A stretch of 64,000 bases of DNA, taken from Meandrina meandrites (taxonomy: Eukaryota; Cnidaria; Anthozoa; Scleractinia; Meandrinidae). Positions within the stretch are counted from its first letter, which is position 1. Every line of letters starts with the position of its first letter. The translations under genes and the position numbers were made by a program. Positions 1 through 11,011 of this stretch are shown here, piece after piece. The stretch covers positions 23,574,493 through 23,638,492 of the forward strand of contig OY855908.1 in the NCBI GenBank assembly GCA_963693305.1. The letters run 5' to 3'. The notes beneath the pieces were generated by a model. The model searched no databases. It worked only from the letters and a program-made list of their open reading frames with translations, and had not been told where the DNA came from.

Positions 1-235
1 CAAGATAACACACTTCCGTTGATGCCAGTGTAGTTTCCTTTAGTTCCAGTTCTGACGGGTAAATATCGCTGATTGAAGGTCCAAAAGTCTCGTTATTAAT
101 GCTGATTAAATCGTTGATGTAACGAAAGGTGTTGCTGAATGCAATGGCCTTTGGCATGTCTTGCTTCATAGTTTTGAGCATGTAATCGTACTCGAAAGTG
201 TGGAGAAACAGATTAACAAGGTGAATAGCAAGGGA
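1..235 (-). pseudogene. Reverse transcriptase fragment (retroelement), cut by window edge
   Basis: The minus strand is open for about 73 codons running off the left edge of the window. It contains a run that reads as reverse transcriptase palm motif C, FRYINDLISINN, followed by a segment ending IYPSELELK. In active polymerases the tetrapeptide is normally Y-x-D-D. Here the first aspartate is replaced by Asn (YIND), so the copy should be catalytically dead. The pattern resembles RTs that are multi-copy in cnidarian and mollusc genomes, but I cannot fix the superfamily (Penelope-like or other) from so short a piece. No start, no tail and no terminal repeats are visible. Confidence 0.5.
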
Positions 236-1650
236 TATCCCATGTTTGAGTAGCCAATCAACGTGCTCTAACAACGCTGTCCACTCTAGTATTCATTAAT
301 GGTGGACATTTAACGAGTGGTGAAGCCGCAAGGTAACTATCCATTACTTTCACGGCCAGTGAGGTGAATAATTCTTTTAGTATATACCGCAGAAGCTAAA
401 CAATTAGCAGGCCAAAACATCACTTTCGGTGCCCAAAGCGACACGCAAAGAATTTTTTTTTTATTCACATTTGATGACGCACCCCCTTTATCTTCCCGTA
501 GAACCACCTCTGTTCAGTGAACAAAAATCGACAAAGAGAAACAATCCCCGGCTTCTAAATATTGTTTACCGTTTGGAACAATTCACTGGGCCAAACAATT
601 TTGAAGTAGATAGTTTCCGACTCGAAAAATTGTTGTTTGTCCGATTTTTGAGGATGCTACGGGAGACACTATGGTTATCGCTGCTACAACAGGAAAGTCA
701 CTTTCCGGAAGGGATTTGATATGAGTGAAAAAGAACTAACATATGGTGTGGTTTAAAATGGTTTGATGTATAAAGAAGGGTTCAAGAGTTTATATTGTAA
801 AATATAATAAATAAACAAATAAGTAATTAAGTAACCCTAACACTTTTCCTTGGTGTCGACTTCCTGGACTCCCGCCATCGAAGAAAAGGTTTCTGGAATT
901 TCACATCAAAATTAAGAATTTTGTTCTTTTTTCATCTTTACACTAACATTTCTTGTTTTGTTTACTTACTAATTTCATTTTTCTTTTCTTTTCAGTTGCA
1001 ATAGTCAACATTTCAATTTTGTTTAATGTAAGGTCCATCAGTATGGCGCCTTGTGCGTCAGAAGCAAGGGGTGACCCCTGAATGGGGTGAAAGTCTAGCG
1101 CATTTTTACGCCTCGGAATTTAATTCGCCGGTAGCCGGCTATTTAACACATGGGTAGAGTAATCTGTTAAGTCTAGAGTTAAGTGTTTTGGCGAGTAACA
1201 TAACGCGATGAGCCCTAACTGCTAGTTGATTCAAAGTCCAGTGCAGTAACCATTAAGTCACTTCGCCTCTCACATATAATGTACCTTTTGGATTTAGTAT
1301 CCTTACAAAAGAAAATATTTAATTAGTAATAAATAAAAATAAATCAAGAAATAAGTAAACTTCTAATAATTAAACACATGGTGTTTAAAACCATATCATT
1401 GATAAGCACCCAACTGTTTTTTTTTTCTTGAAATCTCAACGCTGAAAACACAAGAATATTGATGGTGAAAGTGTACATGAAAATCCGCGCCGAAACTTGC
1501 GTGAAAAAAAAATTCTGGCAAAGGGATTTACTCAGGGTATCCGCATACACAACAGCCGATCGATGAAAAAGCGGACCTATGAAGGAAGATCATCTAATTG
1601 TCGGAATAATAAAATGAAATGTACGAATAGCAGCGAACGTGTTCTAAATA
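236..1650. other. No recognisable gene; AT-rich intergenic DNA
   Basis: Short open frames here (for example 429-719 on the plus strand) have no recognisable motif and look like chance. A stretch at about 1180-1290 has a weak tRNA-like look on the minus strand but no convincing B box. Otherwise I see only low-complexity A/T runs. Confidence 0.5.
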
Positions 1651-1659
1651 GCGACAAGT

Positions 1660-1725
1660 AAACAATCGACTCATCGCCTGATGAAGACTAGCAGAAAAGC
1701 AGTCGAAACATCATGAGATTAACAA
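1660..1725 (+). other. Hammerhead-ribozyme-like core, possibly a Penelope-element tail
   Basis: The plus strand carries CTGATGA at 1678-1684, then a stem-loop (GACT at 1686-1689 pairing with AGTC at 1701-1704), then GAAAC at 1705-1709. These are the two conserved boxes and helix II of a hammerhead ribozyme, with one extra A between CTGATGA and the helix. Hammerheads are known in the terminal regions of Penelope-like elements. Helix III and helix I are not convincing here, so this is a degenerate motif at best. No Penelope coding sequence lies directly upstream on the plus strand. Confidence 0.3.
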
Positions 1726-1944
1726 ATACAACAGTTCATCTTCCTACACCAAGATGAACAATAACCACATCTTTAATGACAAATTTGTTTGTTTTGAACT
1801 TTGATCGGGGAAAAAGTCTTTGCTATTGGACTATTGAACTTTAACGGTTTGTAGCGCGTGCCGCGTCCAAATTTCCCTTTCGTAAATGGTTGCTGCCCTT
1901 TTAGTATCACTTGAATTTTTTCTACTAAAAAGAAAAGTGAAAAG

Positions 1945-2022
1945 TTTGTCACCACCCAGAATCGAACCTGGAACCTCTGGTAGGCTAGCATCCCTCTCTC
2001 ACCACTACACCACCACGTTGAT
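1945..2022 (-). repeat. tRNA-derived SINE head (pseudo-tRNA)
   Basis: Read on the minus strand this segment holds a pol III A box (TGGTGTAGTGGTG) and, about 30 nt on, a good B box (GGTTCGATTC) at tRNA-like spacing. The would-be acceptor-stem ends do not pair, so it is not a functional tRNA. This is the pattern of the 5' head of a tRNA-derived SINE. The minus-strand continuation below 1945 would be the SINE body, whose end I cannot define. Confidence 0.55.
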
Positions 2023-2576
2023 CCTAAATCCCCGAAAAATTTAATTGTATAAGGTGACTTTCTTACTGTTACATTTATAACAGATGACCCAATGCCTATC
2101 GCTAACCTACGCGTGAATATAACTTAGATTTTATAATCGTCTTATCTAGGCCTAATTTTACCTAATAACCAAAGCACAGTTTTGACTTAATTCAGGCCTA
2201 AACTAGAGCAGACGTGGCACCGTCCATCCCGAAAAGCTTGGTTACTAATGATGGCATCGACCGTTAATAATGGCAAAGACCGTTTACGAAACGGGAATGA
2301 GCCACGCCGAATGCAAGACTTCTGGAATTCAGACAAGCGCATTTCTTGTGGACATTCAAGCTTCTTACTCCATGTATAAGTTTCTTCTGGGACGGGTTGT
2401 TCTCTTCTCGAGGTCGAATCGTGCCAATCGACATACGCGCGGATTACTAAATGGACCGTCTTCACCAAAAGCACCTTGCCTATCCCTGACAGCTGACTGA
2501 AACGATTCCGCCAATCTTTCATTGTAGAAATAATGAACTGTGGGAACTGAGTAACCTGAAGACAATGCACGGTGCG

Positions 2577-3638
2577 CTATTTCAAATCTTCTTGGGCAGG
2601 CTGTGGATTCGGCTTTGAGTTTTGCGTATCGTATACCGAACGAATATCTATTAATAACCGATCGTACAAATCAACTCCATAGCAGTCAACGAGGATATTT
2701 GTGTCGTCAATCGAGATTGTACCCCTCAATGCAAGAAGTTGCGGTTCCAAAAAATCAGGTGCGTTTTGCCAATAGCGCTGGTCTACATCGCAGTCTCTTC
2801 TTCCCCTTTCGCGAGGTGCTTCCTGAGTATCGAAACCAAGAAGTCGGCTTCTTTTCTCGACACGGTGTACCGGAATGCTGTTAATGTTTCCAAGTTCGAC
2901 CGGATATTGACTTATCATGGCTTGCTTTATTGACTCGTCTTCACACAATCGATCGGCTAAGAATAACCCGTGAACCTTACTTACTTTCAGGCTACTCAAG
3001 CCATCGCCGTCACCCAACCTTGAATGCGGGAATTCCAAAGATAATCGAAGATAAGCGGAATCGTAACGGCTACTTTGCGCTGCGGTGACATTCCTGGGAA
3101 GAACTTCGTTGCTGATGATTTTCTGGTCGAAATGCGACGCAATTTCGGGAATGACGCGCAACGCTTTGTGCCAAGGCAACTTAACCTGTTTTAAAACCGG
3201 AAAATGATAAACGGCCCAAGAAAGGGTCAGGATCTCTTTTAGGTAAGAGTAGCTATAATCGATACGGTTTTGGCTGACGAGATCCCAGGCAACATTCAGG
3301 GAATGCATATTTCGGGAGCGGCCTATTTCATCAATTTGCTTGGCAATTTCTAAATTTTGCAAGAAAACATGATATGTTTCCAATTTGCCCAGATGCTTGA
3401 ACATTGTCGAAACATTTTCAATCATTATGGCTTCGGTGGTTCCAGAAATCGACGGTTGAATTGATAGGGCGGATTTGCACTGAATGGACTCGATGAATGT
3501 GTAGAACTGCAAATTGGAAATATAGGCCTCGAATTGCGCGCGCGAGCGACAGCCTGTGGCTTCACGTATGGATCTTGGCAGGTTGTCGTCAGCTGTGGTT
3601 TGTGACCCCCTCCTACGACTAGAGAAACAGATTAACAA
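2577..3638 (-). CDS. Unrecognised 353-codon ORF, probably an exon or decayed gene
   Basis: This is one of the longest clean frames outside the retroelements, 353 codons on the minus strand. I do not recognise the protein. It is mixed alpha-helical in appearance, with no transmembrane segment, no cysteine-histidine cluster and no obvious catalytic motif. The middle has a hydrophobic stretch around SYLKEILTLSWAVYHFPVL. The first codons are doubtful: an acceptor-like AACCACAG lies at about 3594-3601 on the minus strand, so the true coding part may begin there, about 15 codons in. After the stop at 2577 a further 127-codon minus frame (2187-2570) follows almost at once, in a different register. 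It could be the continuation after a frameshift. It could be a host exon or a transposon gene; nothing in the flanks decides. Confidence 0.4.
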   Translation of the reverse strand: MLICFSSRRRGSQTTADDNLPRSIREATGCRSRAQFEAYISNLQFYTFIESIQCKSALSIQPSISGTTEAIMIENVSTMFKHLGKLETYHVFLQNLEIAKQIDEIGRSRNMHSLNVAWDLVSQNRIDYSYSYLKEILTLSWAVYHFPVLKQVKLPWHKALRVIPEIASHFDQKIISNEVLPRNVTAAQSSRYDSAYLRLSLEFPHSRLGDGDGLSSLKVSKVHGLFLADRLCEDESIKQAMISQYPVELGNINSIPVHRVEKRSRLLGFDTQEAPRERGRRDCDVDQRYWQNAPDFLEPQLLALRGTISIDDTNILVDCYGVDLYDRLLIDIRSVYDTQNSKPNPQPAQEDLK

Positions 3639-3867
3639 GCGGATTTAATGCTTCTGTTAACTGTTTAAATGGATACTAAAGGGATACAAAACACTTTTGA
3701 GGCATTAAAGGGATATCTGTAAGTGTAGGTTTTCCCAAATCAGGTCACATTTCTTTACAAACATCGATATCCAGGGCATCTTGCAGCAGTGGACATCCTT
3801 TTATTGCATCCGAACTAGCCAGATTTAGTGCATGTCCATAGCAACCCTTGCAAAATGAAGCTAGGAA

Positions 3868-4160
3868 TTCTTAGGAATTTCCTGGGAATTCCTAGGATTC
3901 TATTGTTAAGAATTCCTAGGTACTCCTAGGAATTCTTAGGGATAAAGGTGTGAAATTTCACGGTAATTGGAACATGGAATTTCTAGGAATTCCAAGCTTT
4001 GCTTGAGCTCAGGTTGGCTGGGAAAATATTCCTTGGAATTCCCAAGAATTCCTAGGAATCTGAATGGTGTAATAAAAGCTTGCAAAATGTCAGGCCTATT
4101 CCTGGGAATTCTTAGGGATTCCTAGGATTTCTTAGGAATTTTTAGGAATTGCTGGGAATT
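3868..4160. repeat. Degenerate GGAATTCC/CCTAGG-type short repeat field
   Basis: About 300 bp are dominated by variants of GGAATTCCTAGGAATTC, itself palindromic and repeated in irregular spacing (for example GGGAATTCCTAGG at 3889 and 4044). A weaker field of the same motif lies at 16545-16675. I see no coding potential in it. Confidence 0.6.
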
Positions 4161-4840
4161 TGATATAAATTTATTGGAAGGCAAAACTCAGCTGAATATA
4201 GGCATACAAAATTACACATATTTACAACAACAGTTTGAGTTTATTTACTATTTGGCTAACACTTTTGTGATGTACACTCTTGCATAAAATTGTCAGGCTG
4301 TTAAGGTGTCCGTGAAGCAAAATGTTTTTGTACATGCCTGAACTAATTCCATTCAATGGCATATAAATGTGTCACTTCAAACTTGTGGCTCATGTTTTCT
4401 GCTTTGGAAAAAGTATAAGAAAAACCGACATAGCTCGCTGACTTTCTCAGCTGTTCTTTTTAGATTGTCCATTTAAAAAGGTTTCCTTGTTCTTTTTAAC
4501 CTGTAAAAAAATAAATTATATGTATTTCCAGATTAACCTCTTGATATTTTTGTAACTGTTAATTTTAAAGAAGACTGATTATATTGGGAACTGATTACCT
4601 TTATCACATTTGAACAGAACTTGCATTAAAAGAGTTACATCAAGAAAATGTTGGATAACTTTAAGTCTTCAACACTCTGTCAAAAATCCAGAACAGTCTA
4701 ATATGTTTTACACCCTAGGCCTTATGAAGCCTGCAAGCTGCTTGGAGAATTTCACTTTGGTATTTTTGCTCGTGAACAACTTTATAAATTCTGTTTAATG
4801 CAGAACGAAACACACATGGCCGCAACTTCATTTTACTAAA
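4161..4840. other. AT-rich DNA, nothing identified
   Basis: No open frame with recognisable features, no inverted repeats of note. A 62-codon plus frame at 4610-4798 looks like chance. Confidence 0.5.
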
Positions 4841-4849
4841 CATATCCAA

Positions 4850-5790
4850 CAAGGGCGTTGGTAAAACCTGTGACTGTCAAATTTGGTAAAACACGTGACG
4901 GCTATTTCTGTGATGGATCTGTGACATATCCGTGACGGATACTAGATACTAGAAGTTCCGTGACCGTGTTATTGATTCTTAGTCTGAGTTAAGACAGACC
5001 TTAGAGGAGTAATAGCCCTAGATTGAGCCAACTTTGTGAAATCCGCAATGACTAGAAGTTCCGTGACAGTTTTAGCAGGGTCTTAGGGCATATTATAGAT
5101 TCTTATAGACCAGTCTAAGAGGAGTAATAGCTAGTTATGGCCCTAGATTGAGTCAACTCCATGATATCTGTGACGACTACAAGTTCCATGACGGTTTTAG
5201 CAGGGTCTTATTATAGATTCTTATAGACCAATCTAAGAGGAGTAATAGCTACAACCAGTTTCAAAATTGTTGAGACACTCGCCCTAAAATTGTATTCGTC
5301 TTTCAAAGATATGCCCTCGCTTCAAAAATAAACATGTAAATCTTATTCTGAACCCCCCTCCCCATTTCAAAGTTGCTGCCTAAAAGTTTCAATATAATGC
5401 TGAAATTCGGACAACATTGATCAGGGGGAAAGGGGGCGATGCAAGGTAACAATATGAAAATATCGTAAATGGCATTCTTGACCAAGAGTGTCTCAACCCT
5501 TTTTGAAACTGGTTGTAGTTATGGCCCTAGATTGAGTCAACTCCATGAAATCCGTGACGACTAGAAGTTCCGTGACGGTTTTAGCAGGTTCTGTGACCGT
5601 TAACTTATCTGTGATGGCCAAACTCTAGTTAAAACCAGTTAACTTTTCCATGACGGTTTTAGCAGGTCACAATCTGTCAACTGGTTAACTTTTCCGTGAC
5701 GACTGAGCTGCTTTCCGTGACACCTGTCACAATCCGTCATGGCCTGCCAAACTCCGAAAACCGGTTAACTTTTCCGTGACAGCTGAGTGC
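4850..5790 (+). repeat. Minisatellite-like field built on CCGTGACGG and AGAAGTTCCGTGACGG
   Basis: Imperfect copies of a module containing AGAAGTTCCGTGACGGTTTT and GGAGTAATAGCTAGTTATGG recur several times. The longest related blocks are at about 4990-5080, 5085-5200, 5205-5250 joined to 5516-5600, and shorter CCGTGACGG copies continue to 5790. One copy is split by the MITE at 5252-5515. No ORF follows the repeat, so it is not a coding repeat. Confidence 0.65.
5252..5515. mobile_element. 264 bp MITE with TA target duplication and visible empty site
   Basis: The terminal inverted repeats read CAACCAGTTTCAAAATTGTT at the left end and the complement of CAACCAGTTTCAAAAAGGGT at the right, continuing inward to GAGACACTC. 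TA lies on both sides (5250-5251 and 5516-5517). The same local sequence occurs without the insert at 5121-5160 (AATAGCTAGTTATGG), which gives the empty site and proves a precise TA duplication. TA targeting fits the Tc1/mariner group. The 60-codon minus frame inside is not meaningful. Confidence 0.88.
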
Positions 5791-6091
5791 GCTATATTTC
5801 TCTATCTAATGACACAAGAATTAGGCAAGTGAGTGAGTGACCCTCCCTGTTTATTGCAAACAAGAAGCTGCCCGCCAGGAAAAACCCCTTCATGGGAGGA
5901 AACCTGTTCCTTCCCGAATGCGGCTTCTAGAACTTTGAAGGAGAAAAGTTACATTTACCGGTCGGCCACATGAGGCAGAGAAGTTGGCTATTCATAAATG
6001 GTGGCCAAGGAATTAGCCTTTCGTGCATCCTTTGCAGTACACTGGTGCATCTTGCTCTTCCGGAATATCTTCCTTTGACATATCCTCGCAT

Positions 6092-6390
6092 TCAGGATGA
6101 AACCAGATGCAACACCGGTACACTGGAAATAGAAACCATACTCGGGTCTCTTGCATGAAAGACCTTAAGAATGCAGCGTTGCTTGATTCCATTAGGATGA
6201 TCAGAAGTCCTATCTCTTTGAGGGAACATGGTCAAAAATCCCTCTTCAAGACAGTTTCCCAATGCCAGAGATAGAACGTTTGCTATTGCATGCAAACTGC
6301 AAGTGTCGTCTTCGTCGGTTCCTTGGTGATCTGCATCCATCACAAGCATGGCAATCCTGTCATTTTTTAGAGGAGGCTGACCATAGTGAA
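6092..6390 (-). pseudogene. Conserved-looking coding scrap, function unknown
   Basis: The minus strand is open from about 6415 to 6092. It reads as ordinary protein (for example DTQESICNLLHYGQPPLKND, then a methionine-led 85-codon stretch with LHAIANVLSLALGNCLEEGF). Upstream of it the frame is closed by a stop. I do not recognise a family. The hAT pseudogene begins about 360 bp away on the same strand, but there is no evidence that they belong together. Confidence 0.3.
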
Positions 6391-6439
6391 GAAGATTGCA
6401 TATGGATTCTTGAGTGTCAAAGCTAGGCTCTTACTGAAA

Positions 6440-6756
6440 GTGCTCGTAAAAAAAGCATTAAATGCTAAAAGAAGTTCTCGTTTTTTGCCAAAAAAGTGCT
6501 AAAATAATGCGAATTTTTTTAAAAAGTGCTCGTGGGTTACATAAAAATGCTCACTTTTTTCCGATTTTTTTTAACATATAATATTAAATTTTTCAGATTT
6601 TCAGTTACATTTTTCAACATCGACATGTAGCGATCAATGTTTTTTTCTATTAGTCCAACACAATGTTTAAGGTTTTCTATAAATTATCCATACTACTGAT
6701 ACCAGAAGTTAATCATCGCTTGTTATTGGGTCATCGTTACCCATACTAGAAGTTAA
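6440..6756. other. Low-complexity AT DNA with repeated AAAAAGTGCT
   Basis: Five or so loose copies of AAAAGTGCT(A/C) with poly-T runs at 6440-6560, then a tandem pair around CATACTAGAAGTTAATCAT (6695 and 6742). It may be the terminal region of the adjacent hAT element, but no terminal inverted repeat pair was found. Confidence 0.4.
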
Positions 6757-8479
6757 TCATTGTTTGTTGTATTGGGTCATCACACTTGCTTGCAGATAGT
6801 CAACTAAGGTGTGCTCTTGTTGATCATTGAATGAGGAGTTGAGAATAGAGAATACCCTTTCTGCTGCAGCCGAGGACGGCTGCACCAGCAGTGCTTTCTT
6901 CACTGCAGATGCCCAATGAGGGAGCTGATCCTTGTGGTTGTGCCACCATTCTACCTTTCGATCTTTTGTGTTGATAACCACATCTTCAGTGGCAGCTAAG
7001 TAAGCAGGGAGCTCAGCTTTTAGGCCACTGATAATTCCATCATCATTGAGAAAAGGGAAGATTCGCTGGACAAGTTGGACATTGAACTTTCGCAGAAACC
7101 ACTCTATGGCTGATTGGACACGTGCCTTTGCCTGCTGTTCGAGGGCTGCTACGTTTTGGGCAGGATTTTCTTCAGCGATTGCTGCCGCGACTGCATGCAT
7201 GTTAGGAAAGTGGGGGGCTTGGCAGGCTCGGGCAACAGCACTGAGTTTCTCATAACAGGAGAGCACGAGGAGGCCACCACCTTCCAAGAAATACGTCGCT
7301 TTCACAAGCTTGAGCTTCAGGTTGATTAGTCGCGCAGGATCAGAAAGTATTGCGTGAAGTTGAGGGAGTAACTGTGGACCAACTTCAGCGGCTTCTGCTT
7401 CTATCAAGAATCGCTCAATATCTCCAAACTGCATTAATATCTGTTGATAGCCTTCCCACTTTGACCACCATCTCGTCTCACTGTATGATCTTGGTCTTTG
7501 GCCAGTCAGATTCTTCCACAACAGCTTTGCCTTGTAGCTATGGCGGAACAGGCGAATCCATACGCTACCGAACTCTAGAAGAGTCAGAATGACAAGATGA
7601 TTCCCAACATTGTCAAGCGTATGTGAGAAACATACAACATTGAGCATTTTAGGAAATATAAAGGAAATCCTATCCAACGCTGCCTGGTTCACACTTGCAC
7701 CATCTCTCATGGCTGCGAGCAGCGAATTGGTCTCGACTCCATAATCAACTGATAGGCACTGATTAAGCACTTGTGCAAGTTCATCGGCATTTACTGATTT
7801 GGAACATGCATCAATTCTGACCAGACGTTGAATAATCGACCAATTATCGTCAATGAAATGCACGATCACAGCAATTGCTTCTCCTTGTCATTTAATTCCG
7901 TCAAAAATCATCGAAACATCTCTTGTCATGCCAGTCTGACCAGGCAAAGTCAATTCATTTTTTATTCTTTCGACTTCCTTGCTTGAAAACAATTGATATA
8001 TTCTGACCAAGATGAGCACTTGCTGTGAGACATTGGCCATTCTTCTCTAAGAGGGACCACAGCATGTCGATTTTCAAAATTGGGTTTCCAGCCCTCAGAA
8101 ACTCTTCAACCACTTCGAGTCGGTAGGCCTGTTCAGTTATTGGTAGAGTGCTGTCTTTCTGTCTGCTGTCCCCCGCTCTAAAAGCCTCCATAATCGTCTG
8201 ATCCTTCAGCTCAGACTTCTTCAGTTTGTCTTTACTATTTCCACGTTTCTTTGAAGCCAAGTGTGTAGTTAAAATACTCTTCTTTGTAGACACTATTTCG
8301 CAGCATGCCAGACAAAACAACTTCCCTTCTTTCATTGATAGTTGTTCTCCTGGAAATTGCTGAATCCGATCATGTATGCTTACGGTTTTTGCATCACAGT
8401 CTCCCCTAGTCTTATTTTGTCCACTGATTGATGGCAGTATGCTCTCGAGCAATCTCTGCCATGGCTCGCTGACTTCCAT
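6757..8479 (-). pseudogene. hAT-superfamily transposase, inactivated
   Basis: Two minus-strand frames form one transposase. The upstream frame (8479 to 7955) starts with Met and carries a BED-like zinc finger, LFCLACCEIVSTKKSILTTH. The downstream frame (7869 to 6757) has the hAT core: MRDGASVN with a catalytic-type Asp, the CFSHTLDNVGNH block, SETRWWSKW, and the C-terminal dimerisation segment containing PSSAAAERVFSILN near the end, as expected for the family. Inactivation is clear. A frameshift lies near 7990-7996, after which the protein continues in another frame, and an in-frame stop (TGA, minus) sits at 7888-7890. The product would be a nuclear cut-and-paste transposase. Eight-bp target duplications and terminal repeats, the usual hAT hallmarks, were not located. 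Confidence 0.85.
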
Positions 8480-8533
8480 TGTTCCTCGTGGATGATGACG
8501 CCATCTTGGAATGAGTGTTAGGTTTGAGAGAGA

Positions 8534-8741
8534 CTAGAAGATGTCTTCATCTTCTCCCTGTTCCAGTGTTTTGCTTAAAACGCTGTCATCCTTTTGGGCT
8601 TCATCTACCCTTTTGTATTCCTGTTGGTTTTCATTAATTTTATCAGGGTTTGCTGGAATGACTTCATAGTCGTTCGCCCGAGGGCGTTTTCTCCAACGAA
8701 CATAATGCAGTTTAAGTGCCAACAAAGTGTTGTGTCTCTGC
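8534..8741 (-). CDS. Possible last exon of a host gene, product unknown
   Basis: A minus-strand open frame ends in a charged tail rich in Asp and Glu (EQGEDEDIF then stop). It is preceded by an acceptor-like GATTTGCAG at about 8742-8750. A donor-like GTGAGTAC lies on the same strand at about 8813-8820, which would give a very short intron. The protein fragment includes VRWRKRPRANDYEVIPANP and does not match anything I recognise. It lies just upstream of the hAT element on the same strand, so it could be a host exon or an unrelated chance frame. Confidence 0.3.
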
Positions 8742-8820
8742 AAATCGCAAACCTGCAGTTCCTGCAGTCCAGCTGGTTTTACATGTAAAATTAGAGAAAT
8801 ATAAGCTTAGTTGTACTCAC

Positions 8821-9560
8821 CAAAGCATGGGTTGTAAATGACTGTCATCTCAAAAAAAAGACCTTTGCTTTGCTTGAAGAATCACAAGCTTAAGTACACT
8901 ATTTGCCTTTTAACACAGCAAAATCTGTTCTCTATAAATACTGTAAGCGAAACACATAAATACTGAAAGCAGCAGTTAAGAATTCATCCACATTCTCAGG
9001 AGCTATCGATCGAGAACAGAATTCAAAACAATGGCGCCAGAATAACGAGAAAGCATAAAATAGTCACATGGGGTGATTCAGGTACTGTAATTGGTTAAAT
9101 TGTGGAGACCGCTGGACCCTTTAACTGCGGTCTCAAAAAAAAATGGTGTGATTGCAAGCTGATCAAAAGAGACGATTTCTTGTTCTGCATGAACTCATTC
9201 TGGTGGATTTTCAAGGTTTAAAATGGAATAAATGGTGAGAATGAAACGCATATCAGTTGCTCAGTTTATCTGCCAAGTTTTTCAAGATTATGGAGGGTGG
9301 AAAGTTTTGTTCCACGATGCAATGTTGGATGAACTAGGTGAGAACGCAAAATGGTCTAATTCTGTCTAATTCCATTTGCTTCTAAACCTCAGCGAGCAAT
9401 GATTTTGTTGTGGAGTGATGCTCATTTTTATTTTGTTGTGTTTGAAAGAAATTCGAAGCTATAAAAATTAATTGGTATTCATTTCTATGTTTGACTGTTT
9501 GATGAAATTTACAAGTTTTCGACTCATGGATGTGTAGCACGTTTGTTTCAGCTTGTGGAC
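8821..9560. other. Intergenic; one small hairpin
   Basis: No gene seen. A perfect 8 bp stem GAGACCGC...GCGGTCTC with a ~15 nt loop lies at about 9106-9136. The rest is AT-rich single-copy-looking DNA. Confidence 0.45.
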
Positions 9561-10164
9561 CACGGTAGCATGATTTTTTTTTACACCCTTTATTTATCAT
9601 GCAAAAAAGAATTACAAAGCAGGTGTTATTTGTGGTTACATCAGTAACCGTACTATGCTAAAGGGTCTGTTAGTAACACAGTAACTGCTGACCGTCACGT
9701 TGTCAGAACTCTTCTTTAGTGGAAGAAGAAGAAGTGCTGAGCCCAAAACATATGGAAGATTTTTTTTTTCGAAAGGGACTTAATACTCATTTAGTAAGAA
9801 CTTTGTTTTTATTTTTTTTAGTCTTACAAGTACCACGCAGTACACGGAATTTTTTTCTTTTTACCACGTTGTCAGAATGTATATGACATTGCAGGCTCGT
9901 TTTCCCACGCCCTATACTCACGCATGTTTGACCAAACAAACAAAATGGCGTCTGTTGTAGACTCTTTCAAGGCAATGTTTTTTCTCCGTTAACGATTGCA
10001 AGACATCTTTTGAAGTCTAGAATTGAAGGAAATGAATCTGGAGAATACTCAACAGCAGAAACAAGTGGACATTGATGTCTTAGAAATCTTCGTTTCCGGT
10101 TCATTTGTCAAGGAGGATTGGGCAACTCCAGAAAATATCCGTACACAATGACGGATGGCTTCCA

Positions 10165-10285
10165 TATATTTTAAGCCCCCCTTGCCTTCAGAAATTCCAA
10201 AATGCATTACCCCCCCCCCCATGCCCTCTGAATTCCAAAATCGTCAACCCCCCCTCCCGTTCGGAATTTCCGTTTTTTGTCAAGC
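10165..10285. repeat. C-tract/GGAATTTC repeat block
   Basis: Alternating runs of C (6 to 13 long) and AATTCCAAAA or GGAATTTCC units. The same style of block occurs at 54640-54760, suggesting a dispersed repeat family. Overlapping short ORFs here are artefacts. Confidence 0.5.
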
Positions 10286-11011
10286 CCTAAGGATTTACCT
10301 TTTAAATTCGACAAGACCTACCGTAGTTTTTCAGTAAAAAAGCCCACAGATTTTTCGACAAAATTTTCTTTCCGTGGCAAGTTTCACGCAACAAAATCTT
10401 CTAATGATCGCAGTTTATACTGGAACTTACAATATAAACAAGAACCTAAAGACTGACTTTAAACTAATCATTGACTTTTTAACATTTTTAACATTGAAAA
10501 GACACGGCAAGTTTTAACGTGATGTTTATTGCCGCGCGTACGCGAGCGGTTTAGCAACACATGTATACGAGGGCATTTTGTCCATAACTTAAGCAATAGG
10601 CTGAAAAAAATAAAGATACTTATTGCAAACGAACCTTTTGAATTGTGGGGAACCGGAAAGCGGCTTTAGAAGACACCAAAAAACACCAAAAAAAAAAAAA
10701 AACACCAAAAAACACAAGAACCTTCTCGAAACCTTTGAAAACAACTCGACAAACAAATCTTTTGCGAACTTGGTAACCAAGCTACGAAATCGGTGGAGGA
10801 CTGGTCATTGATAACTACATGTTTGCCAAAAAGCCGTCCGTCGTACTGTACGGATATTTTCTGGAATTGCCCATTTTCTCAAGACACACAGCAATAAATT
10901 TAACCCAAACTATGAACTTCAAATGGAGTTTTCAGGACTTGGACGTGCAGCTAAATACAGGGAATGTACTAGACATCTTGGAAAAAAAAAAGAAAATGTT
11001 CAACAAATAAT

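Noticed and set aside
429..719. 96-codon plus-strand frame
   Set aside because: No motif, biased composition typical of AT-rich chance frames.
1050..1290. Possible tRNA-like or SINE segment on the minus strand
   Set aside because: A D-arm-like stretch is present but no B box at the right spacing and no stem pairing.
8860..9560. Small hairpin GAGACCGC...GCGGTCTC as a terminator or ncRNA
   Set aside because: An isolated 8 bp stem with a 15 nt loop is common by chance, and there is no adjacent transcribed gene.
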